A stretch of 64,000 bases of DNA from Pelolinea submarina (GTDB taxonomy: Bacteria; Chloroflexota; Anaerolineae; Anaerolineales; Anaerolineaceae), in contig NZ_AP018437.1 of NCBI RefSeq assembly GCF_003966975.1, positions 3,286,001 to 3,350,000 on the forward strand, given 5' to 3'. Positions 54,179 to 62,532 of the stretch are shown piece by piece. Each line of letters opens with the position of its first letter. The stretch's first letter is position 1. The position numbers and the translations under genes were made by a program. The notes below the pieces were generated by a model that saw nothing but the letters and a program-made list of their open reading frames with translations, ran no database searches and was not told where the DNA came from.

Positions 54179-55573
54179 ATGGACCCGCTAACAGATTTCT
54201 TAACGCAATACCCAACTTATCGGAATACCAGCCGCATTGATGAAATCCGGCAGTCGGATTACGCCATTCTGGATCAGCAGGGGCATATTTACCTGGATTA
54301 CACCGGCGGCGGATTGTATGCCGCCTCTCAGCTGAAAGCGCATCAGGAACTGCTGCGCACGCACGTGTTCGGCAACCCGCACTCCTACAACCCGACCTCG
54401 GCTTTCTCGACAGAAATGGTGGAACGCGCACGCAAATTTGTGCTGGAATTTTTCAACGCGCCTGAGGACGAATATGTCTGCATTTTTACACAGAATGCCA
54501 GTGCCGCACTGAAAATCGTCGGTGAAGCGTATCCCTTCGGTGCGGGCTGCCGTTACCTGCTGACCTTTGACAACCACAATTCCGTCAATGGCATCCGCGA
54601 ATATGCCCACGCGCGCGGGGCTTCCGTCACCTATATCCCGGTAGTCCTGCCCGATTTGCGCATCGACCAGGCGCAGCTCTTCGATGAACTGCACCGGCAG
54701 GAAAACGGCTGTTTCAACCTGCTGGCTTACCCGGCCCAATCCAACTTCTCCGGCGTGCAGCACCCGCTGGAATGGATTGCGCAGGCGCAGGAGCTGGGCT
54801 GGGATGTACTGTTGGACGCGGCCGCCTTTGTGCCCACCAACCGGCTGGACCTCTCGCGCTGGAAACCGGATTACGTGCCGCTTTCCTTCTATAAGATGTT
54901 CGGCTATCCCACCGGGGTGGGCGCCCTGCTGGCGCGCCGCTCGGCTATGAAAAAACTCAGCCGTTCCTGGTTTGCCGGCGGCACCACCACGGTGGCTTCC
55001 GTGCGCGGCAACAAATACTACCCCGCCGAAGCACCGGCGGCCTTTGAGGACGGCACTCTGGATTACCTCAACATTCCCGCGGTGGAAATCGGCCTGCGCC
55101 ATATCCGGGACATTAGCTACGACCTCATCCACGAGCGCGTGCTCAGCCTGACCGGCTGGCTGCTCAAGGAATTGAACGCATTGAAACACAGCAACGGAGC
55201 GCCGTTGGTGAAAATTTACGGGCCGCTCAACACAGAAGCGCGCGGCGGAACGTTGGCCATTAATTTCTACAACGCAGAAGGAACCCTGATCGGGAAACAC
55301 CTGCTTGAAGAAGAAGCCAACCGGCGCGGCATTTCCATCCGCATGGGGTTTTTCTGCAACCCGGGCGCGGGCGAAGTGGCGCTGGACATTTCCAGCGACG
55401 AGCTCTCCTCCTGTTTTTCACGGCCCAAGTACGAACAGCGCATCTCCGATCTCGATTTCCAACACTGCATCGACCCCAAAGCCACCGGCGCGGTGCGCGT
55501 TTCAGTGGGCCTGATGAGCAATTTCGCCGATGTACAAGCCTTCATCGAATTTGCCGGTTCATTCCTGGAATAA
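54179..55573 (+). CDS. Class V PLP aminotransferase-fold protein (MoCo-sulfurase-like N-terminal domain)
   Basis: 464 residues from the ATG at 54179, with GAGGTG upstream; a GTG two codons earlier is possible. The fold-type-I class V features are YLDYTGGGLYAASQL, FTQNASAALKIVGEAYPF, DNHNSVNGIREYA, LLDAAAFVPTNRLDLS and SFYKMFGYPTGVGALLARR with PLP Lys239. FYKxFGYPTG is typical of molybdenum-cofactor sulfurases and their bacterial relatives. A persulfide Cys is not obvious, and there is no MOSC domain. It could be a cysteine-desulfurase-like enzyme or a lyase. It lies 67 bases before an SDR gene. Confidence 0.82.
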   Translation: MDPLTDFLTQYPTYRNTSRIDEIRQSDYAILDQQGHIYLDYTGGGLYAASQLKAHQELLRTHVFGNPHSYNPTSAFSTEMVERARKFVLEFFNAPEDEYVCIFTQNASAALKIVGEAYPFGAGCRYLLTFDNHNSVNGIREYAHARGASVTYIPVVLPDLRIDQAQLFDELHRQENGCFNLLAYPAQSNFSGVQHPLEWIAQAQELGWDVLLDAAAFVPTNRLDLSRWKPDYVPLSFYKMFGYPTGVGALLARRSAMKKLSRSWFAGGTTTVASVRGNKYYPAEAPAAFEDGTLDYLNIPAVEIGLRHIRDISYDLIHERVLSLTGWLLKELNALKHSNGAPLVKIYGPLNTEARGGTLAINFYNAEGTLIGKHLLEEEANRRGISIRMGFFCNPGAGEVALDISSDELSSCFSRPKYEQRISDLDFQHCIDPKATGAVRVSVGLMSNFADVQAFIEFAGSFLE

Positions 55574-55639
55574 GGAATTTTAGTCATATAATTGCGCAGG
55601 CAAATTGGAATTGTCAAATCAGACATGTAAGGACGAAAT

Positions 55640-56677
55640 ATGAAAGTATACATAACTGGGATCAGCGGTTTTCTGAGCATTAATCTGGTCCGTTATCTAC
55701 TGGACCACGGCGTGGATCAAATCGCGGGTATCGACCTGGTGGATTTTGATTATCCCGAACGCGACAAGATCGAATTCCTGCAGGGCGACATCCGCAATAA
55801 AGAAGATTTGAAGAAAAGCATGCAGGGTGCTGACGTGGTGGTGCACACCGCCGCCGCGCTACCGCTTTATTCTCCGGAAGACATTTACTCAACAGACATC
55901 ATCGGCACGCGCAATGTGCTGGAGCAGGCCAAAGAATACGGCGTGAAGCGCTTCATCCACATCTCCTCCACGGCCGTCTACGGCGTACCAGACCATCACC
56001 CGTTGTACGAAACCGACCCGGTGGACGGTGTCGGCCCTTACGGCGAGGCCAAGGTGCAGGCAGAAGAGATCTGCAAAGAATTCCGCAATGACGGCATGTG
56101 TCTGACCATCATCCGCCCCAAGTCCTTCGTCGGGCCGGAACGCTTGGGCGTGTTCGCGCTGCTCTACGATTGGGCTGCCACCGGACACGGCTTCCCCATG
56201 ATCGGTTCGGGCAACAATCTGTACCAATTCCTGGACGTGGAAGACCTGTGCCAGGCGCTGCTCTCCTGCATGACCCTGGACGAGAAAAAGGTCAACGATA
56301 CCTTCAACATCGGCGCGGCCGAATACCGTACCATGCGCGAGGATTATCAGGCTGTACTGGACAAAGCCGGATTCGGCAAGAAGATCGTCGGCTTCCCGGC
56401 CGGGTTGGTGATCGCCGCATTGAAGGTGTTGGAGAAGCTCAACCTCTCCCCGCTCTACCCTTGGGTGTATGAAACCGCCTCCAAGGAATCTTTTGTCTCC
56501 ATTGAGAAGGCCCAAAAGGTGCTCAACTTCCAACCCAAGTACTCCAATAAGGACGCATTGCTGCGCAACTACGAGTGGTATCTGGCCAACAAGGACAATT
56601 TCAGCGGCCAGGCGGGTGTGACCCACCGCGTGCCCTGGAAGCAAAAAGCGTTAAGAATTGTGAAAATTTTCTTCTAA
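55640..56677 (+). CDS. NAD-dependent epimerase/dehydratase (extended SDR)
   Basis: 345 residues. The nucleotide motif is VYITGISGFLSINLVRYLL, a GxxGFxS variant of the usual GxxGxxG. Catalytic residues are in ISSTAVYG and YGEAKVQAE (Tyr-x-x-x-Lys). FNIGAAEYRTMREDYQAVL and the C-terminal LNFQPKYSNKDALLRNYEWYL resemble sugar-nucleotide or steroid-type extended SDRs. It is likely co-transcribed with the class V PLP gene. Substrate unknown. The terminator at 56701 follows. Confidence 0.88.
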   Translation: MKVYITGISGFLSINLVRYLLDHGVDQIAGIDLVDFDYPERDKIEFLQGDIRNKEDLKKSMQGADVVVHTAAALPLYSPEDIYSTDIIGTRNVLEQAKEYGVKRFIHISSTAVYGVPDHHPLYETDPVDGVGPYGEAKVQAEEICKEFRNDGMCLTIIRPKSFVGPERLGVFALLYDWAATGHGFPMIGSGNNLYQFLDVEDLCQALLSCMTLDEKKVNDTFNIGAAEYRTMREDYQAVLDKAGFGKKIVGFPAGLVIAALKVLEKLNLSPLYPWVYETASKESFVSIEKAQKVLNFQPKYSNKDALLRNYEWYLANKDNFSGQAGVTHRVPWKQKALRIVKIFF

Positions 56678-56700
56678 ATCAATCTACCTGATGAAATAAA

Positions 56701-56739
56701 AAAGCGATCCTTCTGGAAACTAAAGGATCGCTTTTTTTA
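56701..56739. terminator. Bidirectional terminator between the SDR and ferritin/VIT1 genes
   Basis: AAAGCGATCCTT and AAGGATCGCTTT form a 12-base stem with a 10-base loop, with A-run before and T-run after, between convergent genes. Confidence 0.92.
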
Positions 56740-56752
56740 TCGGTTGAACAGA

Positions 56753-57631
56753 TCAGGAAGATTTCACACCCAACCAACCGCTGATGACATTCCCCAGCAG
56801 GAAGGAGAACAGCGCTACACCCATGCTGATGGCGGCCATTTCGAAGAAACGCTGCTTGAAGTTGTAGCCGCGCGCCACTGAGATATAGTAATTGAACAAG
56901 GCGATCACCAGGATGGCGTTCAGCAGTGTCCAAACCAGGCTAACCATGTAGTTGCTCAAAATCAGGAACGGCAAAATCAAGAGCATCACTGTGATCAGGT
57001 AGGCAATACCGGTATAAATGGCCGAGCGCGTAGGGTTCTTGCCATCATCATCCGCTTTGTTCGACAGGTAATCGGAAGCAGCCATGGAAAAAGAAGCCGA
57101 GATACCGGTAATTAACCCTGCCAGCGCGATGGTGCGCGAATCCTTAAAGGCGAAAGTCAAGCCGGCCAGCGCGCCGGTCAGTTCCACCAGGGCATCGTTC
57201 AAGCCCAGCACGACCGAGCCTGCGTAGCGCAAACTCTCCTCATCCAGCATTTCCATGAGTTCATCTTCATGCTTCTCCTCATCCGCCAGGATTTGAGCGG
57301 CTTCCGGGACGTCGTCGAGCAGCTTGCTGTAGATCACCTGTACCTTTTCTTCCCCCTGCTCCATCAGGCGGATGCCAAAGGTCAAACCCAGGATTTTCGC
57401 AATCCAATAATACAGATTGATTTTGAATTTGTTCGGCTTGATATCTTCCCCGGTATAGGATTTCCAGACATTGTAATGTTTCAGTTCCTCGCCGGAAATA
57501 TGTTTAATAACCGCGGCATTATTGGCGTCCTTTACCACTCCGGCCAATTTGGCATAGGTAAAATGCCCGTTGATTTCTTCCCGTTGCAATACTTTTAAAT
57601 GTTCTTTTTGTTGAGCTGTAATGGTTGTCAT
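56753..57631 (-). CDS. Ferritin-like/VIT1 fusion protein (MbfA-like iron exporter)
   Basis: 292 residues. Residues 1-130 are a rubrerythrin-like ferritin domain with metal-ligand helices (REEINGHFTYAKLAG, ISGEELKHYNVW, EEKVQ, ADEEKHEDELMEML). Residues 131-292 form a VIT1/CCC1-type membrane transporter (VVLGLNDALVELTGALAGL, ITGISASFSMAASDYLS) with about five helices. Such fusions export Fe2+ or Mn2+ under metal stress. The ATG has GAAAGGATAA upstream. It is monocistronic. Confidence 0.9.
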   Translation of the reverse strand: MTTITAQQKEHLKVLQREEINGHFTYAKLAGVVKDANNAAVIKHISGEELKHYNVWKSYTGEDIKPNKFKINLYYWIAKILGLTFGIRLMEQGEEKVQVIYSKLLDDVPEAAQILADEEKHEDELMEMLDEESLRYAGSVVLGLNDALVELTGALAGLTFAFKDSRTIALAGLITGISASFSMAASDYLSNKADDDGKNPTRSAIYTGIAYLITVMLLILPFLILSNYMVSLVWTLLNAILVIALFNYYISVARGYNFKQRFFEMAAISMGVALFSFLLGNVISGWLGVKSS

Positions 57632-57668
57632 TGTTTATCCTTTCAATCTCTTCTCTCCCCCATCAAAA

Positions 57669-58442
57669 TCAGGGGTTTATGTTTTCTTTTATTTCTGCTT
57701 GCTTTTCCCTGCCGCCGGCAATATAAGCAAATAAAATGCTAATGGCGTATAAAACTAACAGCGGCGCCATCAACAAAGCCATATTAACCGGATCGACAGT
57801 GGGTGTGATCATGGCAGCTAAAATCGAAATAACCACAACGCCATAGCGCCAGCCTTTGGCCAGCGATCTGGCAGACACCACGTTCAATTTCGCCAGGGCA
57901 AAAATCACCAGAGGAAACTGGAACCCGACGCCCATCCAAAATATCAGGTTGGTAATGAAGTTGATGTATGATGACAAACGCGGCTTGGTTTCAATCGCCA
58001 GGAAATCTATCAAAAATTGCAATGAAGAAGGCAGCATGATGAAATACGCGAATGCCGCTCCCGCCAGAAAAAAAATGGTGCCAAAAATGACCGTCAGGTA
58101 AACCCAGCGTTTTTCGCTGCTCTTCAAAGCAGGCAGGATAAAAGCCAGGATCTCATATAAGATAACCGGCATGGAAATGCCTACGCCGCACAATAGCGCC
58201 ACGCGCATAAACACGGAAATATTCTCGGTAATCTCAATGGATTGCAGTGCATCAATCGACCCCACCGGCACAGCCAGTAGATAGATAACCTTATCCGCAA
58301 ACATGAAAGAACCCGCCGTTGCCGCGCCCAATGCCAGCAGCGCGATGAATAAACGCCGGCGCAGTTCTTCAATGTGTTCCCAGAACGTCATCAACGCCTG
58401 GTTGTCCGGTTCTTCCACCGGCGGGTTCTGCTGCCCGGTCAT
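57669..58442 (-). CDS. tatC: Sec-independent protein translocase TatC
   Basis: 257 residues, six membrane helices. The N-terminus LMTFWEHIEELRRRLFIALLAL carries the conserved Glu and the signal-binding loop, followed by FMRVALLCGVGISMPVILYEILAFILPAL and FFLAGAAFAYFIMLP. It recognises twin-arginine signal peptides and recruits TatA for folded-protein export. It overlaps tatB by four bases. Confidence 0.96.
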   Translation of the reverse strand: MTGQQNPPVEEPDNQALMTFWEHIEELRRRLFIALLALGAATAGSFMFADKVIYLLAVPVGSIDALQSIEITENISVFMRVALLCGVGISMPVILYEILAFILPALKSSEKRWVYLTVIFGTIFFLAGAAFAYFIMLPSSLQFLIDFLAIETKPRLSSYINFITNLIFWMGVGFQFPLVIFALAKLNVVSARSLAKGWRYGVVVISILAAMITPTVDPVNMALLMAPLLVLYAISILFAYIAGGREKQAEIKENINP

Positions 58443-58813
58443 TTTTCCTCCCCCGATTTCTCTTTTTCAGGGTTGTCTTTTTCAGGAGGCGTCATGGTAT
58501 TCTCTGCCGGTTTTTTGGCAATGGGCAATTCCGTAAATGAGGTTTTTTTTATCTCGCTGATCGTTCCCTGGGTTGTACGGCGCAGTTCTTCCAGGTCATC
58601 CTCAATACCGGCTTCACGCACGATTTTCTGGGGAATATCGCGGATCTCGCGAGACGTATCCATCACATCCCGCCAAAGCGGCGATTTGGCCACCTTGCGG
58701 ATCAGCACACCCATTTCACGGGCAGCTTTTACCATACCCTTTGGCCCCAACACAATAATGGCTATAACGATGATCAGTAATAGCTCAAGCGGCCCAATTC
58801 CCAGAAATTCCAT
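58439..58813 (-). CDS. tatB: Twin-arginine translocase TatB-like subunit
   Basis: 124 residues. The N-terminal helix (MEFLGIGPLELLLIIVIAIIVLGPKGM) has the Glu and Gly-Pro hinge of TatA/TatB. The amphipathic helix and a long charged tail (ending EKEKSGEEK) favour TatB over TatA. It is the middle gene of tatABC and partners TatC in the receptor complex. Confidence 0.88.
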   Translation of the reverse strand: MEFLGIGPLELLLIIVIAIIVLGPKGMVKAAREMGVLIRKVAKSPLWRDVMDTSREIRDIPQKIVREAGIEDDLEELRRTTQGTISEIKKTSFTELPIAKKPAENTMTPPEKDNPEKEKSGEEK

Positions 58814-58834
58814 ATTAAGAACGACGCCAGTTAT

Positions 58835-59026
58835 TTATTTCTTGGTTTCGGATTCTGATTCCTCTGCGGATTCATCCTTCTCGGATTTATCTTCGTTCAA
58901 ACCATCCTTGAACGCTTTGATACCTTTGCCCATCTCACTGGCTACTTTTGTGATCCTTCCAGGACCAAATACTAAAAGGACAATCACCAATACGATGATG
59001 ATTTCCCATGTTCCTAATCGCGGCAT
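58835..59026 (-). CDS. tatA: Twin-arginine translocase TatA
   Basis: 63 residues. MPRLGTWEIIIVLVIVLLVFGPGRI is the membrane helix plus FGP hinge, followed by an amphipathic helix (VASEMGKGIKAFKDGL) and an acidic tail. It forms the pore of the Tat system. AAGGAG precedes the ATG. First gene of tatABC, divergent from the sortase gene. Confidence 0.93.
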   Translation of the reverse strand: MPRLGTWEIIIVLVIVLLVFGPGRITKVASEMGKGIKAFKDGLNEDKSEKDESAEESESETKK

Positions 59027-59132
59027 ATTTACTCCTTAGTTTCCTCTTTCACTGGTTGGATTATACTTTTAATGTACGGTTTTTTTATAATAAATACATA
59101 TAAATAGGTTGCTGGGAAACACAGGTTGAAAT

Positions 59133-60182
59133 ATGTTGAGATTTCTACAAAAAAGTAAAGATTGGATCCTGATCCTGCTGGGCATTATTCTGATTATGTT
59201 CGCTGTCTTCAACCTGATCGACTTCAATCCTTTTACTTATGTGGAATCTTTAAAAGAAACTCCGGCCGTGGAGCAGGAAGGATTTGCACCCTTATTCATC
59301 CCCATCACCCGCGCTGATGGCAGCTCCGAAACATACCAGGATGGAGGAGTATCTTCCAACGCTTTTATTCCGGAACGGATCGTCATTGAAAAAATCGGAC
59401 TGGACGCGCCGGTTGAGGTTGCCCATACTATCAATGTAGATGTGGACGGGCAGGAAGTGACCCAATTCCTGGTTCCGGAAGAATTCGCCGCCGGTTGGCA
59501 CGAAGGCTCAGCGCCTTTAGGCGTAATCGGGAACACCGTCATCAGCGGCCATCATAACGCTTTCGGGAAAGTATTCGCCCATTTGGTTAACCTTGATATC
59601 GGGGACGAAATTACGATGTTGAGTGGAACGCACGAATTTCGCTATACCATCGTCAACAAGATGATCCTCCCGGAAAAAGAAGAAACATTAGAAATGCGCA
59701 TGCAAAACGCGCGCTGGATTTTGCCATCCACAGATGAGCGCTTGACACTGGTAACCTGCTGGCCGGCCAACTCCAACTCTCACCGCCTGGTCATTGTGGC
59801 CGTTCCTGAAACGCTGCCGCCCACACCCACCCCAACAGTCACGCCGGTTCCCCATCCGACAGAGGTCATTCAAATCGGCCGGCCAATCACCGAGCTGCTC
59901 TCATCCGGAAAAAGTACGCCAACCCCCTTTCTGCAGAATATCATCGTCAGGAATGCCGGGCGCTATTCCGTCAACATTCGCGCGCTGCCGGATATGGAAG
60001 GAAAAATCGTGGAATCCTTTAAAGCCGGTGATGAAGCTACCGGCCTCAGCCGTACCGAAGACGGCGACTGGATCCTGATTGAATATAAGGATAAGCAAGG
60101 TTGGGTGTCAGCGGAACTGGTTGAAATTCTGTTACCGGTAAAATCCTTACCAACCGCGGTGGTTGCCACCCCCAAGCCATAA
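59133..60182 (+). CDS. Sortase fused to an SH3-like domain
   Basis: 349 residues. One N-terminal membrane helix (about 11-33) anchors the protein outside the cell. The sortase domain (about 85-225) has the catalytic His in NTVISGHHNAFG, Cys in LTLVTCWP and Arg in NSHRLVIVA. A Pro/Thr linker (LPPTPTPTVTPVPHPTE) leads to a bacterial SH3-type domain (about 275-335; RYSVNIRALPDMEGKIV, WILIEYKDKQGWV). Sortases attach LPxTG-like proteins or join pilins. The SH3 domain may bind the cell wall. No sorting substrate is nearby. Confidence 0.92.
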   Translation: MLRFLQKSKDWILILLGIILIMFAVFNLIDFNPFTYVESLKETPAVEQEGFAPLFIPITRADGSSETYQDGGVSSNAFIPERIVIEKIGLDAPVEVAHTINVDVDGQEVTQFLVPEEFAAGWHEGSAPLGVIGNTVISGHHNAFGKVFAHLVNLDIGDEITMLSGTHEFRYTIVNKMILPEKEETLEMRMQNARWILPSTDERLTLVTCWPANSNSHRLVIVAVPETLPPTPTPTVTPVPHPTEVIQIGRPITELLSSGKSTPTPFLQNIIVRNAGRYSVNIRALPDMEGKIVESFKAGDEATGLSRTEDGDWILIEYKDKQGWVSAELVEILLPVKSLPTAVVATPKP

Positions 60183-60255
60183 TCTCTATTCATCTATATA
60201 GTTGACCTCCCCGCGATGATATAATGCCTGCATAAAAGGGCCGGGGAGTAAACCA

Positions 60256-61128
60256 GTGAATTTAACAGCCAAAATCGCGATTGTTACCGACAGCACTGCC
60301 TGCATACCCAATTATTTTCTGGAAGAATTGAATATCCACACGGTGGCCTATTACATCCACCGCAATAATGAAGTGCTGCGCGACCTGGTCAGCATTCAAT
60401 ATCAGGAATTCCTCAATTGGCTCAGCACGGCCAAGTCCATCCCGCAAACCGCCAGTCCCGGGCCCGGCGATTACCTGAGCATGTATGAAAATTTGGCCGA
60501 AGGAGGGGCGCAGGAAATTCTAAGCTTGCACATGACCTCCAAAGGCAGCGGGGCTTACCAGGCCGCGCTGGCAGCGGCCGACATGCTGCGAGAGAAACTG
60601 CCCCAGCTGCGCATCGAAGTTGTCGACACGCTCAATGTGGCTTTGTGCCAGGGGTGGATGGCCATTGAAGCTGCCCGCGAGGCTTTGGCCGGCACATCCA
60701 TGGAAAGCATCCTTGAAAAGACCAAACGAATGATCAGCCAAGCGCGCATTATCCAAACCGCGGATACGCTGCGATATTTATACATGGGCGGGCGTATCGG
60801 TAAAGCCGCCCACCTGGCAGGATCCATGCTGAATCTCAAACCCCTCATCAGCATGCAAGACGGCGAGATTGTCGCGCTGGGTGTGGCGCGCGGGTTGAAT
60901 AAAGCCTATGAAAAAATGGTTAATCTGATCCAGGCCGCCCTCCAACCCGACCAAAAAATCAAAATAGCTTATCTGCATGCCGGCGCCACCGAACAGATTC
61001 AACTATTAAAGAGTAAGGTGGAAAGCCGCCTGGAATGCGTCGAATCTTTCACAGCCGAGTTATGTCCGGCGCTGATGGTGCACACCGGCCCGGGCACCAC
61101 CGGGCTGTGTTATTTTCCGGTTAATTAA
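60256..61128 (+). CDS. DegV family fatty-acid-binding protein, second copy
   Basis: 290 residues from a GTG, chosen because GGGGAG lies 8 bases upstream. DegV features are KIAIVTDSTACIPNYFLEEL, ILSLHMTSKGSGAYQAAL, RYLYMGGRIGKAAHLAG and HTGPGTTGLCYF. Only distantly like the copy at 11149. It likely binds a fatty acid in the cytoplasm; substrate chain length cannot be read from sequence. Stands alone between the sortase and radical SAM genes. Confidence 0.92.
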   Translation: MNLTAKIAIVTDSTACIPNYFLEELNIHTVAYYIHRNNEVLRDLVSIQYQEFLNWLSTAKSIPQTASPGPGDYLSMYENLAEGGAQEILSLHMTSKGSGAYQAALAAADMLREKLPQLRIEVVDTLNVALCQGWMAIEAAREALAGTSMESILEKTKRMISQARIIQTADTLRYLYMGGRIGKAAHLAGSMLNLKPLISMQDGEIVALGVARGLNKAYEKMVNLIQAALQPDQKIKIAYLHAGATEQIQLLKSKVESRLECVESFTAELCPALMVHTGPGTTGLCYFPVN

Positions 61129-61140
61129 TATTTCCTGCTC

Positions 61141-61168
61141 TTGTATTGTAGAATTTTTGTTCTATAAT
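61141..61168 (+). promoter_or_regulatory. Promoter of the radical SAM gene, placed for a leaderless mRNA
   Basis: TTGTAT (61141-61146) and TATAAT (61163-61168) with a 16-base spacer. The predicted transcription start, about 7 bases after the -10, falls on the in-frame GTG at 61175. No ribosome site lies upstream. Confidence 0.6.
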
Positions 61169-61174
61169 ACAAAT

Positions 61175-62329
61175 GTGGATAATCTTCAGAAACTGAAATT
61201 ATTATCTTCCGCCAGCCTGCTGGAAGCCGGTGAGGACGGCTGCCGCCAGGCGGCTGCTCATCCGGATGCACACAAAGGTATCGTGGTTACGGACGCGCGC
61301 CTGCCCAACGGCAAAGTAACCCGCCTGTTAAAATCACTGCTGTCTTCCTATTGCGAGAACAATTGCTTGTACTGCCCTTTCCGCAGCGCCCGTGATATCC
61401 GGCGCGATACCTGGCAGCCGGAGGAATTCGCCCGCATGGTGCTCAACCTGACCAATGCCGGCCTCATCCAGGGCGTCTTTCTGAGTTCAGGCGTGGTCAA
61501 CGGCGGTGTGTTCACCCAGGATAAGTTGATCGCCGCCGCGGAAATCCTGCGGCATAAAATGGATTATCGCGGTTACCTTCACCTGAAGATCATGCCCGGG
61601 GCCGAATTCGACCAGGTGGCCGCCACAATGCGTTTGGCTGACCGCGTTTCCATTAACCTGGAAGCGCCCAATGAACACCGCCTGCCCGCGCTGGCTCCGC
61701 AAAAACGTTTCAACGACCAGCTTTTCACCCCGCTCAAATGGGTGGACGCCATCCGGCATCAACAATTCCCCACCAAAGCCTGGAAAGGACGTTGGCCCTC
61801 TTCCAGCACGCAATTCGTGGTGGGCGGCGCGGGCGAGAGCGATATCGAGCTGTTGGAGATCACTCAAACCCTGCACCGCCTGTACGGCCTGCGCCGGGCG
61901 TATTACTCAGCCTTCAAACCGCATTACGATACACCCCTGGAGTCGCACGCGCCTGTGCCGCTCAAACGAGAACTGCGCCTCTACCAGGCCGATTACCTGA
62001 TCCGTGATTACGGTTTTTCACGAGAGGAACTGATTTTCGACCGGCAGGAAAACCTGCCGCTTGAATACGATCCCAAAGAAGCTTGGGCCAGGCAGTGCCT
62101 CAGCGATCATCCGTTGGAGGTCAACCGCGCCAGCCGTGAAGAACTGCTGCGCGTGCCGGGCATCGGCCCCAAGGGCGTCCAGGCCATCCTGAAAGCACGC
62201 CGCTGGCATACCCTGCGCGATTTAAGCTGCCTGGCACGGATCGGCGTGAATACCCGCCGCGCCGGAGACTACCTTTTACTGGACGGCAGCCGGGCGCCGC
62301 GCCAACTTTGCCTGTTTCCGATGGACTGA
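61175..62329 (+). CDS. Radical SAM protein with C-terminal helix-hairpin-helix (DNA repair/modification type)
   Basis: 384 residues from the GTG at 61175; an earlier in-frame TTG at 61157 would put the -10 inside the gene. The radical SAM cluster motif is CENNCLYC (Cys-x3-Cys-x2-Cys) near residues 61-68. The C-terminal HhH unit is ELLRVPGIGPKGVQAILKARR. This layout is that of the putative DNA modification/repair radical SAM family usually paired with a uracil-DNA-glycosylase-like gene; no such partner is next to it here. Probable role in DNA modification or repair is inferred from the family. Confidence 0.85.
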   Translation: MDNLQKLKLLSSASLLEAGEDGCRQAAAHPDAHKGIVVTDARLPNGKVTRLLKSLLSSYCENNCLYCPFRSARDIRRDTWQPEEFARMVLNLTNAGLIQGVFLSSGVVNGGVFTQDKLIAAAEILRHKMDYRGYLHLKIMPGAEFDQVAATMRLADRVSINLEAPNEHRLPALAPQKRFNDQLFTPLKWVDAIRHQQFPTKAWKGRWPSSSTQFVVGGAGESDIELLEITQTLHRLYGLRRAYYSAFKPHYDTPLESHAPVPLKRELRLYQADYLIRDYGFSREELIFDRQENLPLEYDPKEAWARQCLSDHPLEVNRASREELLRVPGIGPKGVQAILKARRWHTLRDLSCLARIGVNTRRAGDYLLLDGSRAPRQLCLFPMD

Positions 62330-62392
62330 CACAGTCATATTTTTCACTTTGGGATATAATTTTGCATAATGGTTGTAGGGACAACATGACAT

Positions 62393-62413
62393 CTTGCTCA
62401 ATACTTGAGCAAG
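62393..62413. repeat. Perfect inverted repeat upstream of the Gfo/Idh/MocA pair
   Basis: CTTGCTCAA TAC TTGAGCAAG, 9-base arms, 120 bases upstream of the first oxidoreductase ATG, with a possible TATAAT at 62354-62359 before it. It could be an operator or an RNA hairpin; no T-run follows. Confidence 0.45.
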
Positions 62414-62532
62414 ACAGGCGAATGAGATTGCATGAATTTCGCCATTTTTTACCCAAATTCTGATATATTGGAAAAGATTATTAATATTCAACCATTAATA
62501 CATTAACGAGAAAAGAATGGAGCGTTGAAGGT

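Noticed and set aside
54200..55300. 366-codon open frame on the minus strand
   Set aside because: It mirrors the class V PLP gene, has no recognisable motif and no ribosome site of its own.
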